From contig JBGPKX010000080.1 in assembly GCA_041486185.1 (NCBI GenBank), positions 1 through 18,552 on the forward strand: a DNA stretch of 18,552 nt, written 5' to 3'. Position numbers and translations under genes: made by a program. Of the stretch, positions 1 through 8,466 are shown one piece after another. The notes beneath the pieces were generated by a model, which worked only from the letters and a program-made list of their open reading frames with translations, was not told the origin of the DNA and searched no databases. This DNA is from QHXW01 sp041486185 (lineage in GTDB: Bacteria > Acidobacteriota > Terriglobia > Bryobacterales > Bryobacteraceae). Position 1 is the first letter of the stretch, and each line of letters begins with the position of its first letter.

Positions 1-276
1 CTCCATCGCCATGCCGACGGTCCGAGTAGAACCCACGAGGTGTTCCTGTGCGTGCGGATTCTTACCGCCATCGAAAGCCCCTGACCGCCCGTGGTCCCTT
101 GACCATATATCGTTACGCGTCAGCCTTACTCCCTCCAAACCGGCTCCGCTACTCGCCGGCGAGCGAATCGGCTCAACCGAAGACGATCTCCTGCCTTTGC
201 GCGCTCTGCTGTCGATTATGATAACTGTGTGTAATGCCACAGGTGAGCGCTCCTCATACCCGAAGGGACAAGCCCG

Positions 277-2667
277 ATGAACAGATTCGAAGCACGCATT
301 CAGATTCGTAGTACGCGCCCTTTGGCAGTTTTGATCCTGGCGTTTTGCATTCCTCCGCTGACTGCCGAGACCGTGTCTCCCCTGACGGCGCGAGGTTACA
401 CCGCGCTCCCCATCCCTCAGAAAGTCGCGCTCGGACCGCAGGATTTTGCTCTGGCGGATGGCTGGCAACTCGCGCTCGAGAGGGGCGTAAAGTCCGACGA
501 TGTGGCCGTCGTGTCCTTGAAGCAGGAGTTGAGGGAGAGGTTTCAGTTGAGCTTAGCGGAGACCGCAACCGCCCGCGGTCAAGGCGGCGTGCTGCGACTT
601 GCCGTGGCTCCGAAGTCAGTTGCCATCGGTGAAGCGACCGACAAGAATAAAGACGCTATCGCGGAACAAGCCTACCGCCTCGTGCTGAAACCGCGCGAAA
701 TCAGCCTGACCGCCAACGCGGCCCCCGGATTGTTCTACGGTGTGCAAACGCTCATTCAGCTACTAAAGGCCCGCGGCGGCCGCTGGCTGCTGCCGGAAGG
801 CGAGATCACGGATTGGCCTGACCTTGGCCTGAGAGCCATCTACTGGGACGACGCGCATCACCTCGAGCCGCTGCCCATCCTGAAGCAAGCCGTGCGTCAG
901 GCCGCTTTCTATAAAGTGAACGGATTTGCCATCAAGCTGGAAGGGCATTTCCAGTACACGCACGCGGCGCCGCTGGTGGAACCTTACGCACTTTCGCCCG
1001 CCGAGTTTCAGGAGCTGACTGACTACGGTTTGAAATACCACGTCCAGGTGATCCCCTACCTGGATGCGCCATCGCATATTGCTTTCATCCTGAAGCATCC
1101 CGAATACGCCGCCCTGCGCGAGTATCCGGACAGCAACTACCAGGCCTGTGCGACTAACCCGGAAACTTACAAGCTCTACGAAGGGATGTTCCAGGACCTG
1201 CTGGATGCTAACAAAGGCGGGAAGTACTTTGTTCTATCCACCGATGAGCCCTATTACGTGGGTCTCGCCAAAAATGAACAGTGCAATGAGGCGGATCGCG
1301 CCAAGGAACTGGGGAGCGTGGGCAAACTGCTCGCGGAATTTGTGACCAAGACGGCGAGCTACCTGCACGATCGCGGTCGTACGGTATTCTTCTGGGGCGA
1401 GTATCCGATGAAGCCCGATGACATCGCCTCACTGCCCAGCTTCATGGTGAACGGCGAAGTCTACGGACCGGAATTTGACCCGGTCTTCAGGGCGCATGGC
1501 ATTCGACAAATGATCTTCACTTCCACCGTGGGATGGAAGGAGTTCTTGTTCTCGAACTACTACATGCTGCCTCCGGAGGACCACATCCCAAGCCGGTCGG
1601 GTGGCGCCTACGAGGCGGTGCGAGGTCCGGGTTACGTGGCCCAGATGCTCGACACCATTGAGAACACAGCGGCGCGCAAGAACGCCGACCTGATGGGCAC
1701 TTTTGTGGCTGGTTGGGCCGATACCGGAATTCATCCGGAGGTGATGTGGCTGGGTTATGCGACTGGCAGTGCGGCCGCGTGGCACCCCAAGGCGGCGAGC
1801 GAACAGGAGCTCATGAACCTGTTCTATCCGCTCTTCTATGGACCTAGCGCCACGAAAATGGGCCGTGTCTATCAGCTCATGAGCGAGCAAGGCCAGTTCT
1901 GGAAGGAGAGCTGGGAATCCGCTGCTTCGAACGCGCGCACGCCCATCTGGGGGGACTGGGACCGCATCAACCATCCGCCCCAACCCGCGGAAGACCAGAC
2001 CCTGCCGCTGCCGCCCGTTCCTTCGCCGGAGGTCCTGACCTTGAATTACGACTGGGCCTCGATGAGCCACCGGCGCCTTCAGATGGCGGGCCGCTTTCTC
2101 GCCGACAACGACGAACTCCTGGATCTGCTGCACCAGAATCTCCAGCAGGTCGAGTTCAACCGCTACAACCTGGAGCTGTACATTGGAATTGCGCAGCTTT
2201 ATCGGCAGAACCTCAACATGCTGCTCGACCTGGGTCGCGCGAACACTGCAATGCAAGCGGCGCAGGCGGCTGCCGCCAAGTCCGATCCCAAGCGCGCGGT
2301 GGCGGCCCTCGATCGCACACTGGATATCGCGGAGAACATTCGCCAGCAGAGAAACGAGGCATTCCGTGATGCCGTCGCTACCTGGTACAAAAGCTGGTAT
2401 CCGCGGGTGCCGGAAGTCAACGGGCGCAAGTTTCTCGACCGGGTAGACGATGTCAAGGACCATCTCCCGGTGCGCACCGTCGACATGACGTACCTCATCT
2501 ACCGTCAGCTTCTCTACCCCCTCGGGGATTGGGCGGCGAAAGTGGGAAGTGCGCGCGACGAGTATGCCCGCGCTCATGACCTCCCGCTCCGTAACCGGCA
2601 ACTAGATTGGAAAGATTTGTCGACTTTCGTTACTGCGCCCCGCGCGGGCGATGGCGACGACCAGTGA
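277..2667 (+). CDS. Secreted family 20 glycoside hydrolase (beta-N-acetylhexosaminidase-like)
   Basis: 796 aa. An N-terminal signal peptide is visible (basic residues, hydrophobic 15-28, likely cleavage after A30 in PLTA), so the enzyme probably acts in the periplasm or outside the cell. Residues about 38-155 look like the GH20 N-terminal alpha/beta domain. Residues about 160-450 look like the GH20 barrel: LRAIYWDDAHH matches the family's 'RG..LD..RHF' strand, IPYLDAPSHI matches 'IPEIDMPGH', and FVLSTDEP carries the Asp-Glu catalytic pair (D323-E324). GH20 enzymes remove terminal GlcNAc or GalNAc by substrate-assisted catalysis. Residues about 500-796 are a long helical C-terminal part I do not recognise. 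The ATG is preceded by AAGGGA 8 nt upstream, which fixes the start. The barrel motifs diverge from classical hexosaminidases (STDE instead of GGDE), so the exact substrate is uncertain. It is followed by a 231 bp gap and is probably not part of the sterol operon. Confidence 0.85.
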   Translation: MNRFEARIQIRSTRPLAVLILAFCIPPLTAETVSPLTARGYTALPIPQKVALGPQDFALADGWQLALERGVKSDDVAVVSLKQELRERFQLSLAETATARGQGGVLRLAVAPKSVAIGEATDKNKDAIAEQAYRLVLKPREISLTANAAPGLFYGVQTLIQLLKARGGRWLLPEGEITDWPDLGLRAIYWDDAHHLEPLPILKQAVRQAAFYKVNGFAIKLEGHFQYTHAAPLVEPYALSPAEFQELTDYGLKYHVQVIPYLDAPSHIAFILKHPEYAALREYPDSNYQACATNPETYKLYEGMFQDLLDANKGGKYFVLSTDEPYYVGLAKNEQCNEADRAKELGSVGKLLAEFVTKTASYLHDRGRTVFFWGEYPMKPDDIASLPSFMVNGEVYGPEFDPVFRAHGIRQMIFTSTVGWKEFLFSNYYMLPPEDHIPSRSGGAYEAVRGPGYVAQMLDTIENTAARKNADLMGTFVAGWADTGIHPEVMWLGYATGSAAAWHPKAASEQELMNLFYPLFYGPSATKMGRVYQLMSEQGQFWKESWESAASNARTPIWGDWDRINHPPQPAEDQTLPLPPVPSPEVLTLNYDWASMSHRRLQMAGRFLADNDELLDLLHQNLQQVEFNRYNLELYIGIAQLYRQNLNMLLDLGRANTAMQAAQAAAAKSDPKRAVAALDRTLDIAENIRQQRNEAFRDAVATWYKSWYPRVPEVNGRKFLDRVDDVKDHLPVRTVDMTYLIYRQLLYPLGDWAAKVGSARDEYARAHDLPLRNRQLDWKDLSTFVTAPRAGDGDDQ

Positions 2668-2769
2668 TAGCGGCGGGCGTTCGCCTAAGCGGCTTGTCAC
2701 CGCATTGGACTCGGCGATGCTCCCGCCACCTTCCTGTTCGGTAATCTCTCCGGAAATGTCTCTTGCGCC

Positions 2770-2788
2770 GGCCCTGTGCGCACGGGCC
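2770..2788. repeat. Inverted repeat upstream of the sterol operon promoter (possible operator)
   Basis: GGCCCTGTGCGCACGGGCC: arms GGCCC..GTGC and GCAC.GGGCC pair perfectly except for one unpaired T at 2775. It ends 6 bp before a TTGACC -35-like hexamer (2795). A dyad at this position could bind a dimeric repressor or activator. It lacks a following T-tract, so it is not a typical terminator for the upstream GH20 gene. Operator function is inference. Confidence 0.35.
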
Positions 2789-2794
2789 TGGGGG

Positions 2795-2823
2795 TTGACC
2801 CGAGGCTCACAGTTGCAGATCAT
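2795..2823 (+). promoter_or_regulatory. Candidate sigma-70-type promoter for the sterol operon
   Basis: TTGACC (2795-2800, 5/6 to consensus), a 17 bp spacer, then GATCAT (2818-2823, 4/6). Transcription would start near 2830 and give a leader of about 70 nt before the GTG of the SDR gene. This is the best-spaced promoter match in the 231 bp gap. Chance matches of this quality are common, so this is a candidate only. Confidence 0.35.
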
Positions 2824-2898
2824 AGACAAGATCGACATGGCCGCAAGACCGGTTGCTGTCGGCACGAAGTGTCAGGTGTCTGAACGGAGGATCAGGCC

Positions 2899-3933
2899 GT
2901 GATCTTGTTGACCGGCGCGAACGGTCACCTGGGTGCAAATCTGCTGCGGCGTCTCCTGCAGGACGGCGAGCAGGTGCGCGTACTCCTGCGGCCCCATAGC
3001 GACAACAGTACCGTCGACGGTTTGCCCGTCGAGCGCGTCTATGGCGATCTGCGCGACCCGGAAGCGGCGACCGCCGCGGTCCGGGACTGTTCACACGTTT
3101 ATCACGCGGCTGCCAAGGTCTCGACGGTCGACCATCGGCCCCGTGAAATCTATGAGTGCAATGTAATCGGCGCCCGGAACCTGTTGCGGGCGGCCGCGGA
3201 GGCGCGCGTCACGAAAGTGGTAGTTTCGGGTTCGCTCAGCGCCGTGGGCCACGACCCCCATCAGCCATGCGACGAATCGGTCCCGTTCGATCCGTTTCAA
3301 AAGCACCTGCCCTATTCGATCAGCAAGAGCTTCGTGGAACATGAGTGTCTCAAAGCCGCCGTCGATGGCCTGGACGTGGTTGTGGCCGTCTCTTGCGCCA
3401 TCCTGGGCCCGTGGGATTTCAAACCCTCGCGCATGGGCAGAGTGCTGATGGACTTTTCCAACCGGCGAATGAAAGCATACGTACCCGGCGGCTTCGAATT
3501 CGTTTCCGCGCGCGATATCGCCGAAGGTCACATCCTGGCCATGCGCAAAGGCCGCTCCGGCCAGAAGTACATCTTCAGCACGCAGTTCCTGACGGTCGAC
3601 CAGTTGATGGACATCTATCAGCAGGTGACCGGCCAGCCGCGCCCGCCGTTGCGTGTTCCGCCGGCGCTAATGGCGGGAATTGCAGAGGTCTCGAGCTTCG
3701 TGATGACGCGCCTTTTCCCCGGCGTTCCGCAGCGATTCACCCCGGCCGCCATCCGGTTCCTGCGCATGCAGCGCCGCGCCAGTTGCGATAAGGCCAGACG
3801 GGAACTCGGTTATCAGCCTACAAGCATCGCGGATGCCATTCAGCAGGCTTACGACTGGTTTGTCGATCGCGGCGCCATTCGTCGGCCTTCACCGGCGGGG
3901 CGTGCGGCGCGTGTGAAGGTCGCCGACTTATGA
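2899..3933 (+). CDS. Extended SDR, 3beta-hydroxysteroid dehydrogenase / SdmB-like (sterol C-4 demethylation)
   Basis: 344 aa. The N-terminal Rossmann loop TGANGHLG (residues 5-12) and the active-site YSISK (Y139, K143) with Ser candidates at 110-112 mark an extended SDR of the NAD-dependent epimerase / 3beta-HSD group. In bacterial sterol C-4 demethylation (SdmA/SdmB of Methylococcus), the SDR partner oxidises the 3beta-hydroxyl of the 4-carboxysterol and so drives its decarboxylation to a 3-ketosterol. That role is inferred here from its position with a CYP51, a Rieske oxygenase and an oxidosqualene cyclase. Sequence alone would also fit HpnA-like or dihydroflavonol-reductase-like SDRs. The start is GTG at 2899, with GGAGG at 2886-2890 (8 nt spacing) supporting it, and MILLTG follows as expected for a Rossmann N-terminus. 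Its TGA overlaps the ATG of the P450 gene (ATGA). Confidence 0.82.
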   Translation: MILLTGANGHLGANLLRRLLQDGEQVRVLLRPHSDNSTVDGLPVERVYGDLRDPEAATAAVRDCSHVYHAAAKVSTVDHRPREIYECNVIGARNLLRAAAEARVTKVVVSGSLSAVGHDPHQPCDESVPFDPFQKHLPYSISKSFVEHECLKAAVDGLDVVVAVSCAILGPWDFKPSRMGRVLMDFSNRRMKAYVPGGFEFVSARDIAEGHILAMRKGRSGQKYIFSTQFLTVDQLMDIYQQVTGQPRPPLRVPPALMAGIAEVSSFVMTRLFPGVPQRFTPAAIRFLRMQRRASCDKARRELGYQPTSIADAIQQAYDWFVDRGAIRRPSPAGRAARVKVADL

Positions 3934-5339
3934 GCGGTCTCCCAATTCCCCGGATGGATGGCGGATTGCCCTGGTTAGGGCACGCGCTCGAATTCCGCCG
4001 GAACCCGGTAGCTCTCCTGAGGCGCGGGCGCGAAACTTGCGGCGAGCTCTTCTCGTTTCCGCTGGCGGGCAAGACGGTGCACGTGTTCACCGAGCCGCGC
4101 GGCAACGAGGCATTCTTTCGCGCTCCTGACGATCAGTTGAGCGCCAAAGAGGCCTATCAGTTCACCGTACCCATGTTCGGCAAAGGCGTGGCTTACGATG
4201 TCACCCCGGAATTGATGGATGAACAATTGGGCTTTATCATGCCTGCGCTGCGCGATGCGCGCATGCAGACCTACGCCCGGGCGATGGAGGAGGAAGCCCA
4301 GACATTCACGGCGGGCTGGGCCGAGCGCGGAGAATGCGATCTTCTCGAAGCCATGAATGAGCTGACGGTTTTCAACGCCTGCCGCTGCCTGATCGGGCGC
4401 GACTTCCGGCGCCACCTGTCCGCCGAGTTCGCCCACAGTTACCATGATCTGGAAGCCGGTGTGAACCTGATGGCGTTCTTCAAGCCGCACTGGCCGTTAC
4501 CGGCGATGCGCCGGCGGGACCGCGGCCGGGCTCAAATCGTCCGGCTCATCTCTTCGGTGCTCGACGAACGCCGGCGGCGCGGGCCAGGCGACGAAGATTT
4601 CGTCGACACCCTCATGCAGGCCCGCTATGCCAATGGCAAAACGCTCACCGATGATGAGATTGTGGGGTTGCTACTAACCTTGATTTTTGCCGGCCAACAC
4701 ACTAGCGCCGTCATGGCCGCCTGGACCGGAATCCTTCTTCTGCAGCATCCCGAGCATCTGGACCGTGTGAGGAAGGAGCAGGAAGGGGTGCTCACCGGTG
4801 AAGCCATGACTTTGGCGGCGCTCCGGAAGCTGCTGGTGCTCGAGCGGTGCATCAAGGAAGCCGAGCGCATGTATCCGCCGCTGGTGATGCTGATGCGGAT
4901 CGTTCTGCGCGATCTCGAATATCAGGGCCGCGTGCTGCCGGCCGGCGATCTTGCCATGGTCGCGCCCGCCGTCACCCACCGGCTGCCGCATATCTTCGTC
5001 GATCCCGAACGATACGATCCGGATCGTTTCGCGCCCGGACGCGAAGAGGACCGGCGCACGCAGTTCGCGCTGATCGGCTTCGGCGGCGGGAAGCATCGCT
5101 GCATCGGATCGGGATTCGCCTATCAACAGATCAAACTGATCTGGACGGTTTTGCTGCGCGACTTCGAATTAGAGCTGGCAGAGGCTGATCAGCAGCCGGA
5201 TTATTCGACTTTTGTGGTGGGCCCACGGCGGCCCTGCGTGGTGCGTTACCGCCGGAGAACCGCGAGCGGAACAGGTGTCCGCGCCCGTGCCTTTGCTGCG
5301 GGCAACAATGCCTACTCCACAACGGAAACACGTCTATGA
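3930..5339 (+). CDS. cyp51: Cytochrome P450, CYP51-like sterol 14alpha-demethylase
   Basis: 469 aa with the P450 landmarks: I-helix AGQHTS (254-259), ExxR (E310-R313), the DPERYDPDRF meander (358-367) and the heme loop FGGGKHRCIG with Cys391 as thiolate ligand. Several stretches are diagnostic for CYP51 rather than P450s in general: MFGKGVAYDV (82-91) matches the substrate-recognition segment of eukaryotic CYP51, the AGQHTS I-helix is the CYP51 form, and YPPLVMLMR follows the ExxR helix. CYP51 removes the C-14 methyl of lanosterol-type sterols in three oxygen- and NADPH-dependent turns, leaving a delta14 bond. It starts directly at the proline-rich segment, without the N-terminal membrane anchor of eukaryotic CYP51. 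It lacks the C-terminal ferredoxin fused in Methylococcus CYP51; the last 25-30 residues are an unrecognised tail. The redox partner must be encoded elsewhere. ATGA overlaps on both sides suggest translational coupling. Confidence 0.93.
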   Translation: MSGLPIPRMDGGLPWLGHALEFRRNPVALLRRGRETCGELFSFPLAGKTVHVFTEPRGNEAFFRAPDDQLSAKEAYQFTVPMFGKGVAYDVTPELMDEQLGFIMPALRDARMQTYARAMEEEAQTFTAGWAERGECDLLEAMNELTVFNACRCLIGRDFRRHLSAEFAHSYHDLEAGVNLMAFFKPHWPLPAMRRRDRGRAQIVRLISSVLDERRRRGPGDEDFVDTLMQARYANGKTLTDDEIVGLLLTLIFAGQHTSAVMAAWTGILLLQHPEHLDRVRKEQEGVLTGEAMTLAALRKLLVLERCIKEAERMYPPLVMLMRIVLRDLEYQGRVLPAGDLAMVAPAVTHRLPHIFVDPERYDPDRFAPGREEDRRTQFALIGFGGGKHRCIGSGFAYQQIKLIWTVLLRDFELELAEADQQPDYSTFVVGPRRPCVVRYRRRTASGTGVRARAFAAGNNAYSTTETRL

Positions 5340-6445
5340 TCGAGCCGTCGCCAGGACCACCCCCGTCATTCGGAGAAGCCCATAACCGGCGCCAAAAGGC
5401 GCGTGCCGCCGGTCTTCATCCCGACTACTGGTATGCGGTGGAATACGACCATGCGCTCAAGCGTGGCCGGGCCATGGAGGTCCAATTCTGGAATCGGTCC
5501 ATTGCGCTCTATCGCGACGAGAATGGCGCCATCCACGCTATCGAGAATCGCTGTGCCCACCGCCAGGTAAAGCTCTCGTTCGGTCAGGTCAAAGGCTGCA
5601 ACCTGGTCTGCCCGTACCACGGCTGGACCTATGACGGCGAAGGGCGCGTCACGGAGATTCCTCACGAGCTTTTTGGGCGGTCAATGCCGCGGTTCAAAGT
5701 GCCGTCTTATCCCGTGCGCGTGCGCTATGGTCTCATCTGGATCTTCCCGGGGAATCCGGCGTTGGCAGAAGAAAAAAGCCTCCCGGAGATCCCCGAACTG
5801 GAGGGGAAAAATCGCTGGGCCTGCGTACCCATCGACTTCACCTGGCACGCCCATCACTCGATGATCATCGACAACGTGAGCGACTTCACTCACGCCCACC
5901 TGCATCGCCAGTACCGGCCCTTCACCGACGCCAAGCTGACCAGCTACGAGGCTGCCGGTGATCAAGTGTTCCTCAGTTACGATACACAGGTCGGCCGGGG
6001 GCGCGTTTCGGGATTATTTGTGGATCGCCGGCGTGTCAAAACCGACCACATGGACCTCTGCTTCGACTATCCGTATCAACGGTCGAACACGGATAACCGG
6101 ATCAAGCACTGGTGCTTTGTTCTGCCCATTAACGAGCGGAGCACGCGCGTATTTTTCCTCTTCTACTTCGACGCGCTTAAAATTCCATTCGTGCCCATCC
6201 GCATTCCGCAACGATGCATGACTCTCGTGCTCAAAATTGCCAATCGGGTGCTCATAAGTCCACTGCTCAGCCAGGACGGTTTTGCCGTGGAGGCCGAACA
6301 GGCCGCCTACGAGAAACACTGGAACGCACCCCTGGCCGAGCTCAATCCGGTGGTCGGCCTGTTCCAGCAGCTCATCATTCGCCGCTGGGAAGAATACTTG
6401 GCCAGCTCAGAAAGAGATTCGATTTCGATCGCGCAGGCCCAATGA
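5336..6445 (+). CDS. Rieske non-heme iron oxygenase, probable sterol C-4 demethylase (SdmA-like)
   Basis: 369 aa. The [2Fe-2S] Rieske centre is C73-x-H75 and C92-x2-H95 (CPYHGWTYD). A mononuclear iron site follows at NVSDFTHAHLHR (D183, H186, H190), with QDGFAVEAEQ (313-322) in the position of the late acidic ligand. Rieske oxygenases of this type oxidise steroids in bacteria (KshA, SdmA) and animals (DAF-36/Neverland cholesterol 7-desaturase). SdmA oxidises a C-4 methyl to the carboxylate, which an SdmB dehydrogenase then removes. Lying between CYP51 and the cyclase, and with an SdmB-type SDR in the same operon, that is the most likely role; a desaturase role cannot be excluded. The two histidines are three residues apart, where the commonest spacing is four. 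No ferredoxin or reductase gene is adjacent. It starts with an ATGA overlap on the P450 stop and ends with an ATGA overlap on the cyclase. Confidence 0.88.
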   Translation: MIEPSPGPPPSFGEAHNRRQKARAAGLHPDYWYAVEYDHALKRGRAMEVQFWNRSIALYRDENGAIHAIENRCAHRQVKLSFGQVKGCNLVCPYHGWTYDGEGRVTEIPHELFGRSMPRFKVPSYPVRVRYGLIWIFPGNPALAEEKSLPEIPELEGKNRWACVPIDFTWHAHHSMIIDNVSDFTHAHLHRQYRPFTDAKLTSYEAAGDQVFLSYDTQVGRGRVSGLFVDRRRVKTDHMDLCFDYPYQRSNTDNRIKHWCFVLPINERSTRVFFLFYFDALKIPFVPIRIPQRCMTLVLKIANRVLISPLLSQDGFAVEAEQAAYEKHWNAPLAELNPVVGLFQQLIIRRWEEYLASSERDSISIAQAQ

Positions 6446-8448
6446 AATGGAGTTCGTCAACCCTGGAGAATGCGAAAAACACGCGCGGCGTCGAGCGGGC
6501 GCTGGACTGGCTGGCTCTGCGGCAGCACGAGGATGGCTGCTGGGAAGGCGAGGTGGTTTGGTGCCCCATGATTCTCGCCCAGTACGCGATCGTGCAGCGA
6601 ATTCTGGGCCGCACTTTGGACGAACGCACACGCCAGGGCATCATCCGCCACTTCGAGGTCACACGTAAGAAGGACGGCGGCTGGGGACTGCATCCGGAAT
6701 CGGGTGCTTATGTATTCGTCACAACACTAGCCTACATTGCGTTGCGCCTCCTGGGCGTGTCTGCCGATGATCGGCTGGTAGCGCCAGCGCGCGCATGGCT
6801 GCAGGCGCAGCCCGGCGGAGTTCTTGCGATCCCTACCTGGGGCAAGTTCTGGCTCTCGATGCTGGGACTCTATGAATACTCGGGGATGAACCCGGTTCCT
6901 CCCGAATTGTTTCTGCTCCCACGCTGGCTGCCGTTCCATCCCGACAAGCTTTACTGTCATACGCGCTACATCTATCTGGGGATGTCGTACCTTTATGGCC
7001 GGCGCTTCCGCGCTGAGCTGACCGGAGAGATCGAAGCGTTGCGCCGCGAGCTTTACCCGGCGCCCTATGGCGAAATCGATTTCGCATCGCAGCGCCATCA
7101 TCTCGCTACATCAGACGTCTATGTGCGGCCCAGCGCCGTGCTGCGGATGACCTGGAATCTTCTCAACACCCTCGAACGGCTGCGCCCGTGGATACCCGGC
7201 AGTGGCGCGCTGCGGCGGCGGGCCCTCGGACGTTGTGCGGAGCGCATCGTTTATGAGCAGCGCGCCAGCCGGTTTCAGGCCATCTCGCCCGTCAACGGCC
7301 TGTTGAACACGCTAGCGCTGTTTGACCGCGGACACGTGGATGCAGGCCCCAGTCTCGCAGGTCTCGAGAGCTGGCGCTGGGAGGATTCTGAAGAGGGAGT
7401 GCGGCTCGCCGGGGCGCGGTCGAATGCCTGGGACACCGCGTTTGCGATGCAGGCCGCCCTGGAGCATAGGCCGGCTCAGAATGAGCAGCGAGAGAGTCTG
7501 CAACGCGCATACGGTTTCCTGCGTGACACCCAGATCGTAAACGATTTGGAAGGCTGGAAGGAACAAGCCCGCGACCGCGCGCTCGGCGGCTGGTGCTTCA
7601 GCGACGGTAAGCACCAATGGCCTGTGAGCGATTGCACAGCCGAAGCCCTCTGTGCGATTCTGTCGTCCCACGACATCTCCGGCCTCATTCCCGACGCAGA
7701 CAGGATTTCAAGCAACCGGCTGGCACTGGCGGCGGACTTCATCCTTTCACGCCAGAACGCCGATGGCGGCTTCGGTACCTACGAGCGGCGGCGTGGCGGG
7801 CGCTTGCTGGAAAGGGTCAATCCCTCCGAAATGTTTGGCCAGTGCATGACCGAGGGATCCTATATCGAGTGCACTTCTTCAGCCGTTAAGGCGCTGGCGC
7901 GGTTTCGCGCGCACCATCCCGAGTGGCGGAGGGCCACGGTGGATCGCGCCATCACGGGAGCTTGCCGCTTCCTGCGCTCCCGGCAAAGGGCGGATGGTTC
8001 CTATCCAGGTTTTTGGGGGATCAATTTCACTTACGCGACTTTCTTCGTCATGGAAGCGCTGCACGAAGCGGGGACGCCGGCCAACGATCCACTCCTTCAG
8101 CGGGCCGCGCAATGGCTTGTCGCGCGGCAGCGGCCCGATGGAGGCTGGGGCGAGCATTTCGAGAGCTGCCTCGATGGCGTCTACCGGGAGCATCCGCAAA
8201 GCCAGGCGGTGATGACAGCCTGGGCCCTGCTTGCGCTGCTACCCGTGGCGGGACCGCGATCGGATGCCATCGAGCGCGGAGTCCGCTGGCTTCGCGAGCA
8301 TCAAAGCCCGGATGGTTCCTGGCCGCGCGAGGCCGTCAACGGCGTCTTCTTCGGGTCGGCGATGCTGGATTATCGCCTGTACCGAATCTACTTTCCGGCC
8401 TGGGCTTTGGCTCGGCATAGCCGCATGACGGAGGGCCATTCGTATTAA
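6442..8448 (+). CDS. osc: Oxidosqualene cyclase (lanosterol/cycloartenol/parkeol synthase type)
   Basis: 668 aa. The acid motif is DCTAE (D397), the hallmark of oxidosqualene cyclases; squalene-hopene cyclases carry DxDD instead. Other cyclase landmarks are MSYLYG, WDTAFAMQA, YIECTSS (the second active-site Cys), FWGINFTYATFF, the C-terminal LDYRLYRIYFPAWAL, and QW repeats such as RQNADGGFG, RQRPDGGWG and HQSPDGSW. The enzyme protonates 2,3-oxidosqualene and folds it into the first tetracyclic sterol, at the membrane surface. I chose the ATG at 6442 because it overlaps the Rieske stop (ATGA) like the other operon junctions and because cyclase similarity begins there; an in-frame extension to 6214 would lie inside the Rieske gene. 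It is shorter than eukaryotic cyclases (about 730 aa), mainly at the N-terminus. By eye, the residues matching Arabidopsis CAS1 positions 410, 477 and 481 are Gly, His391 and Val395, a mixed set that does not fix the product. Confidence 0.93.
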   Translation: MKWSSSTLENAKNTRGVERALDWLALRQHEDGCWEGEVVWCPMILAQYAIVQRILGRTLDERTRQGIIRHFEVTRKKDGGWGLHPESGAYVFVTTLAYIALRLLGVSADDRLVAPARAWLQAQPGGVLAIPTWGKFWLSMLGLYEYSGMNPVPPELFLLPRWLPFHPDKLYCHTRYIYLGMSYLYGRRFRAELTGEIEALRRELYPAPYGEIDFASQRHHLATSDVYVRPSAVLRMTWNLLNTLERLRPWIPGSGALRRRALGRCAERIVYEQRASRFQAISPVNGLLNTLALFDRGHVDAGPSLAGLESWRWEDSEEGVRLAGARSNAWDTAFAMQAALEHRPAQNEQRESLQRAYGFLRDTQIVNDLEGWKEQARDRALGGWCFSDGKHQWPVSDCTAEALCAILSSHDISGLIPDADRISSNRLALAADFILSRQNADGGFGTYERRRGGRLLERVNPSEMFGQCMTEGSYIECTSSAVKALARFRAHHPEWRRATVDRAITGACRFLRSRQRADGSYPGFWGINFTYATFFVMEALHEAGTPANDPLLQRAAQWLVARQRPDGGWGEHFESCLDGVYREHPQSQAVMTAWALLALLPVAGPRSDAIERGVRWLREHQSPDGSWPREAVNGVFFGSAMLDYRLYRIYFPAWALARHSRMTEGHSY

Positions 8449-8466
8449 TCCGGAGGAGCGAAGCCC

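Noticed and set aside
11..280. 89-codon ORF at the left edge
   Set aside because: No recognisable domain or ribosome site, and its composition looks non-coding. It runs into the well supported GH20 start. The region is more likely an upstream intergenic space.
1429..2601. 390-codon ORF antisense to the GH20 gene
   Set aside because: It lies wholly opposite a gene with clear family motifs; long antisense frames are expected in GC-rich DNA, and its residues show no domain.
6214..6441. 76-codon N-terminal extension of the oxidosqualene cyclase
   Set aside because: It lies inside the Rieske gene in another frame and shows no cyclase similarity; the ATG at 6442 fits the 4-nt overlap pattern of the operon.
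6442..8448. Squalene-hopene cyclase as identity of the triterpene cyclase
   Set aside because: The acid motif is DCTAE, not DxDD, and the neighbouring genes are sterol rather than hopanoid enzymes.
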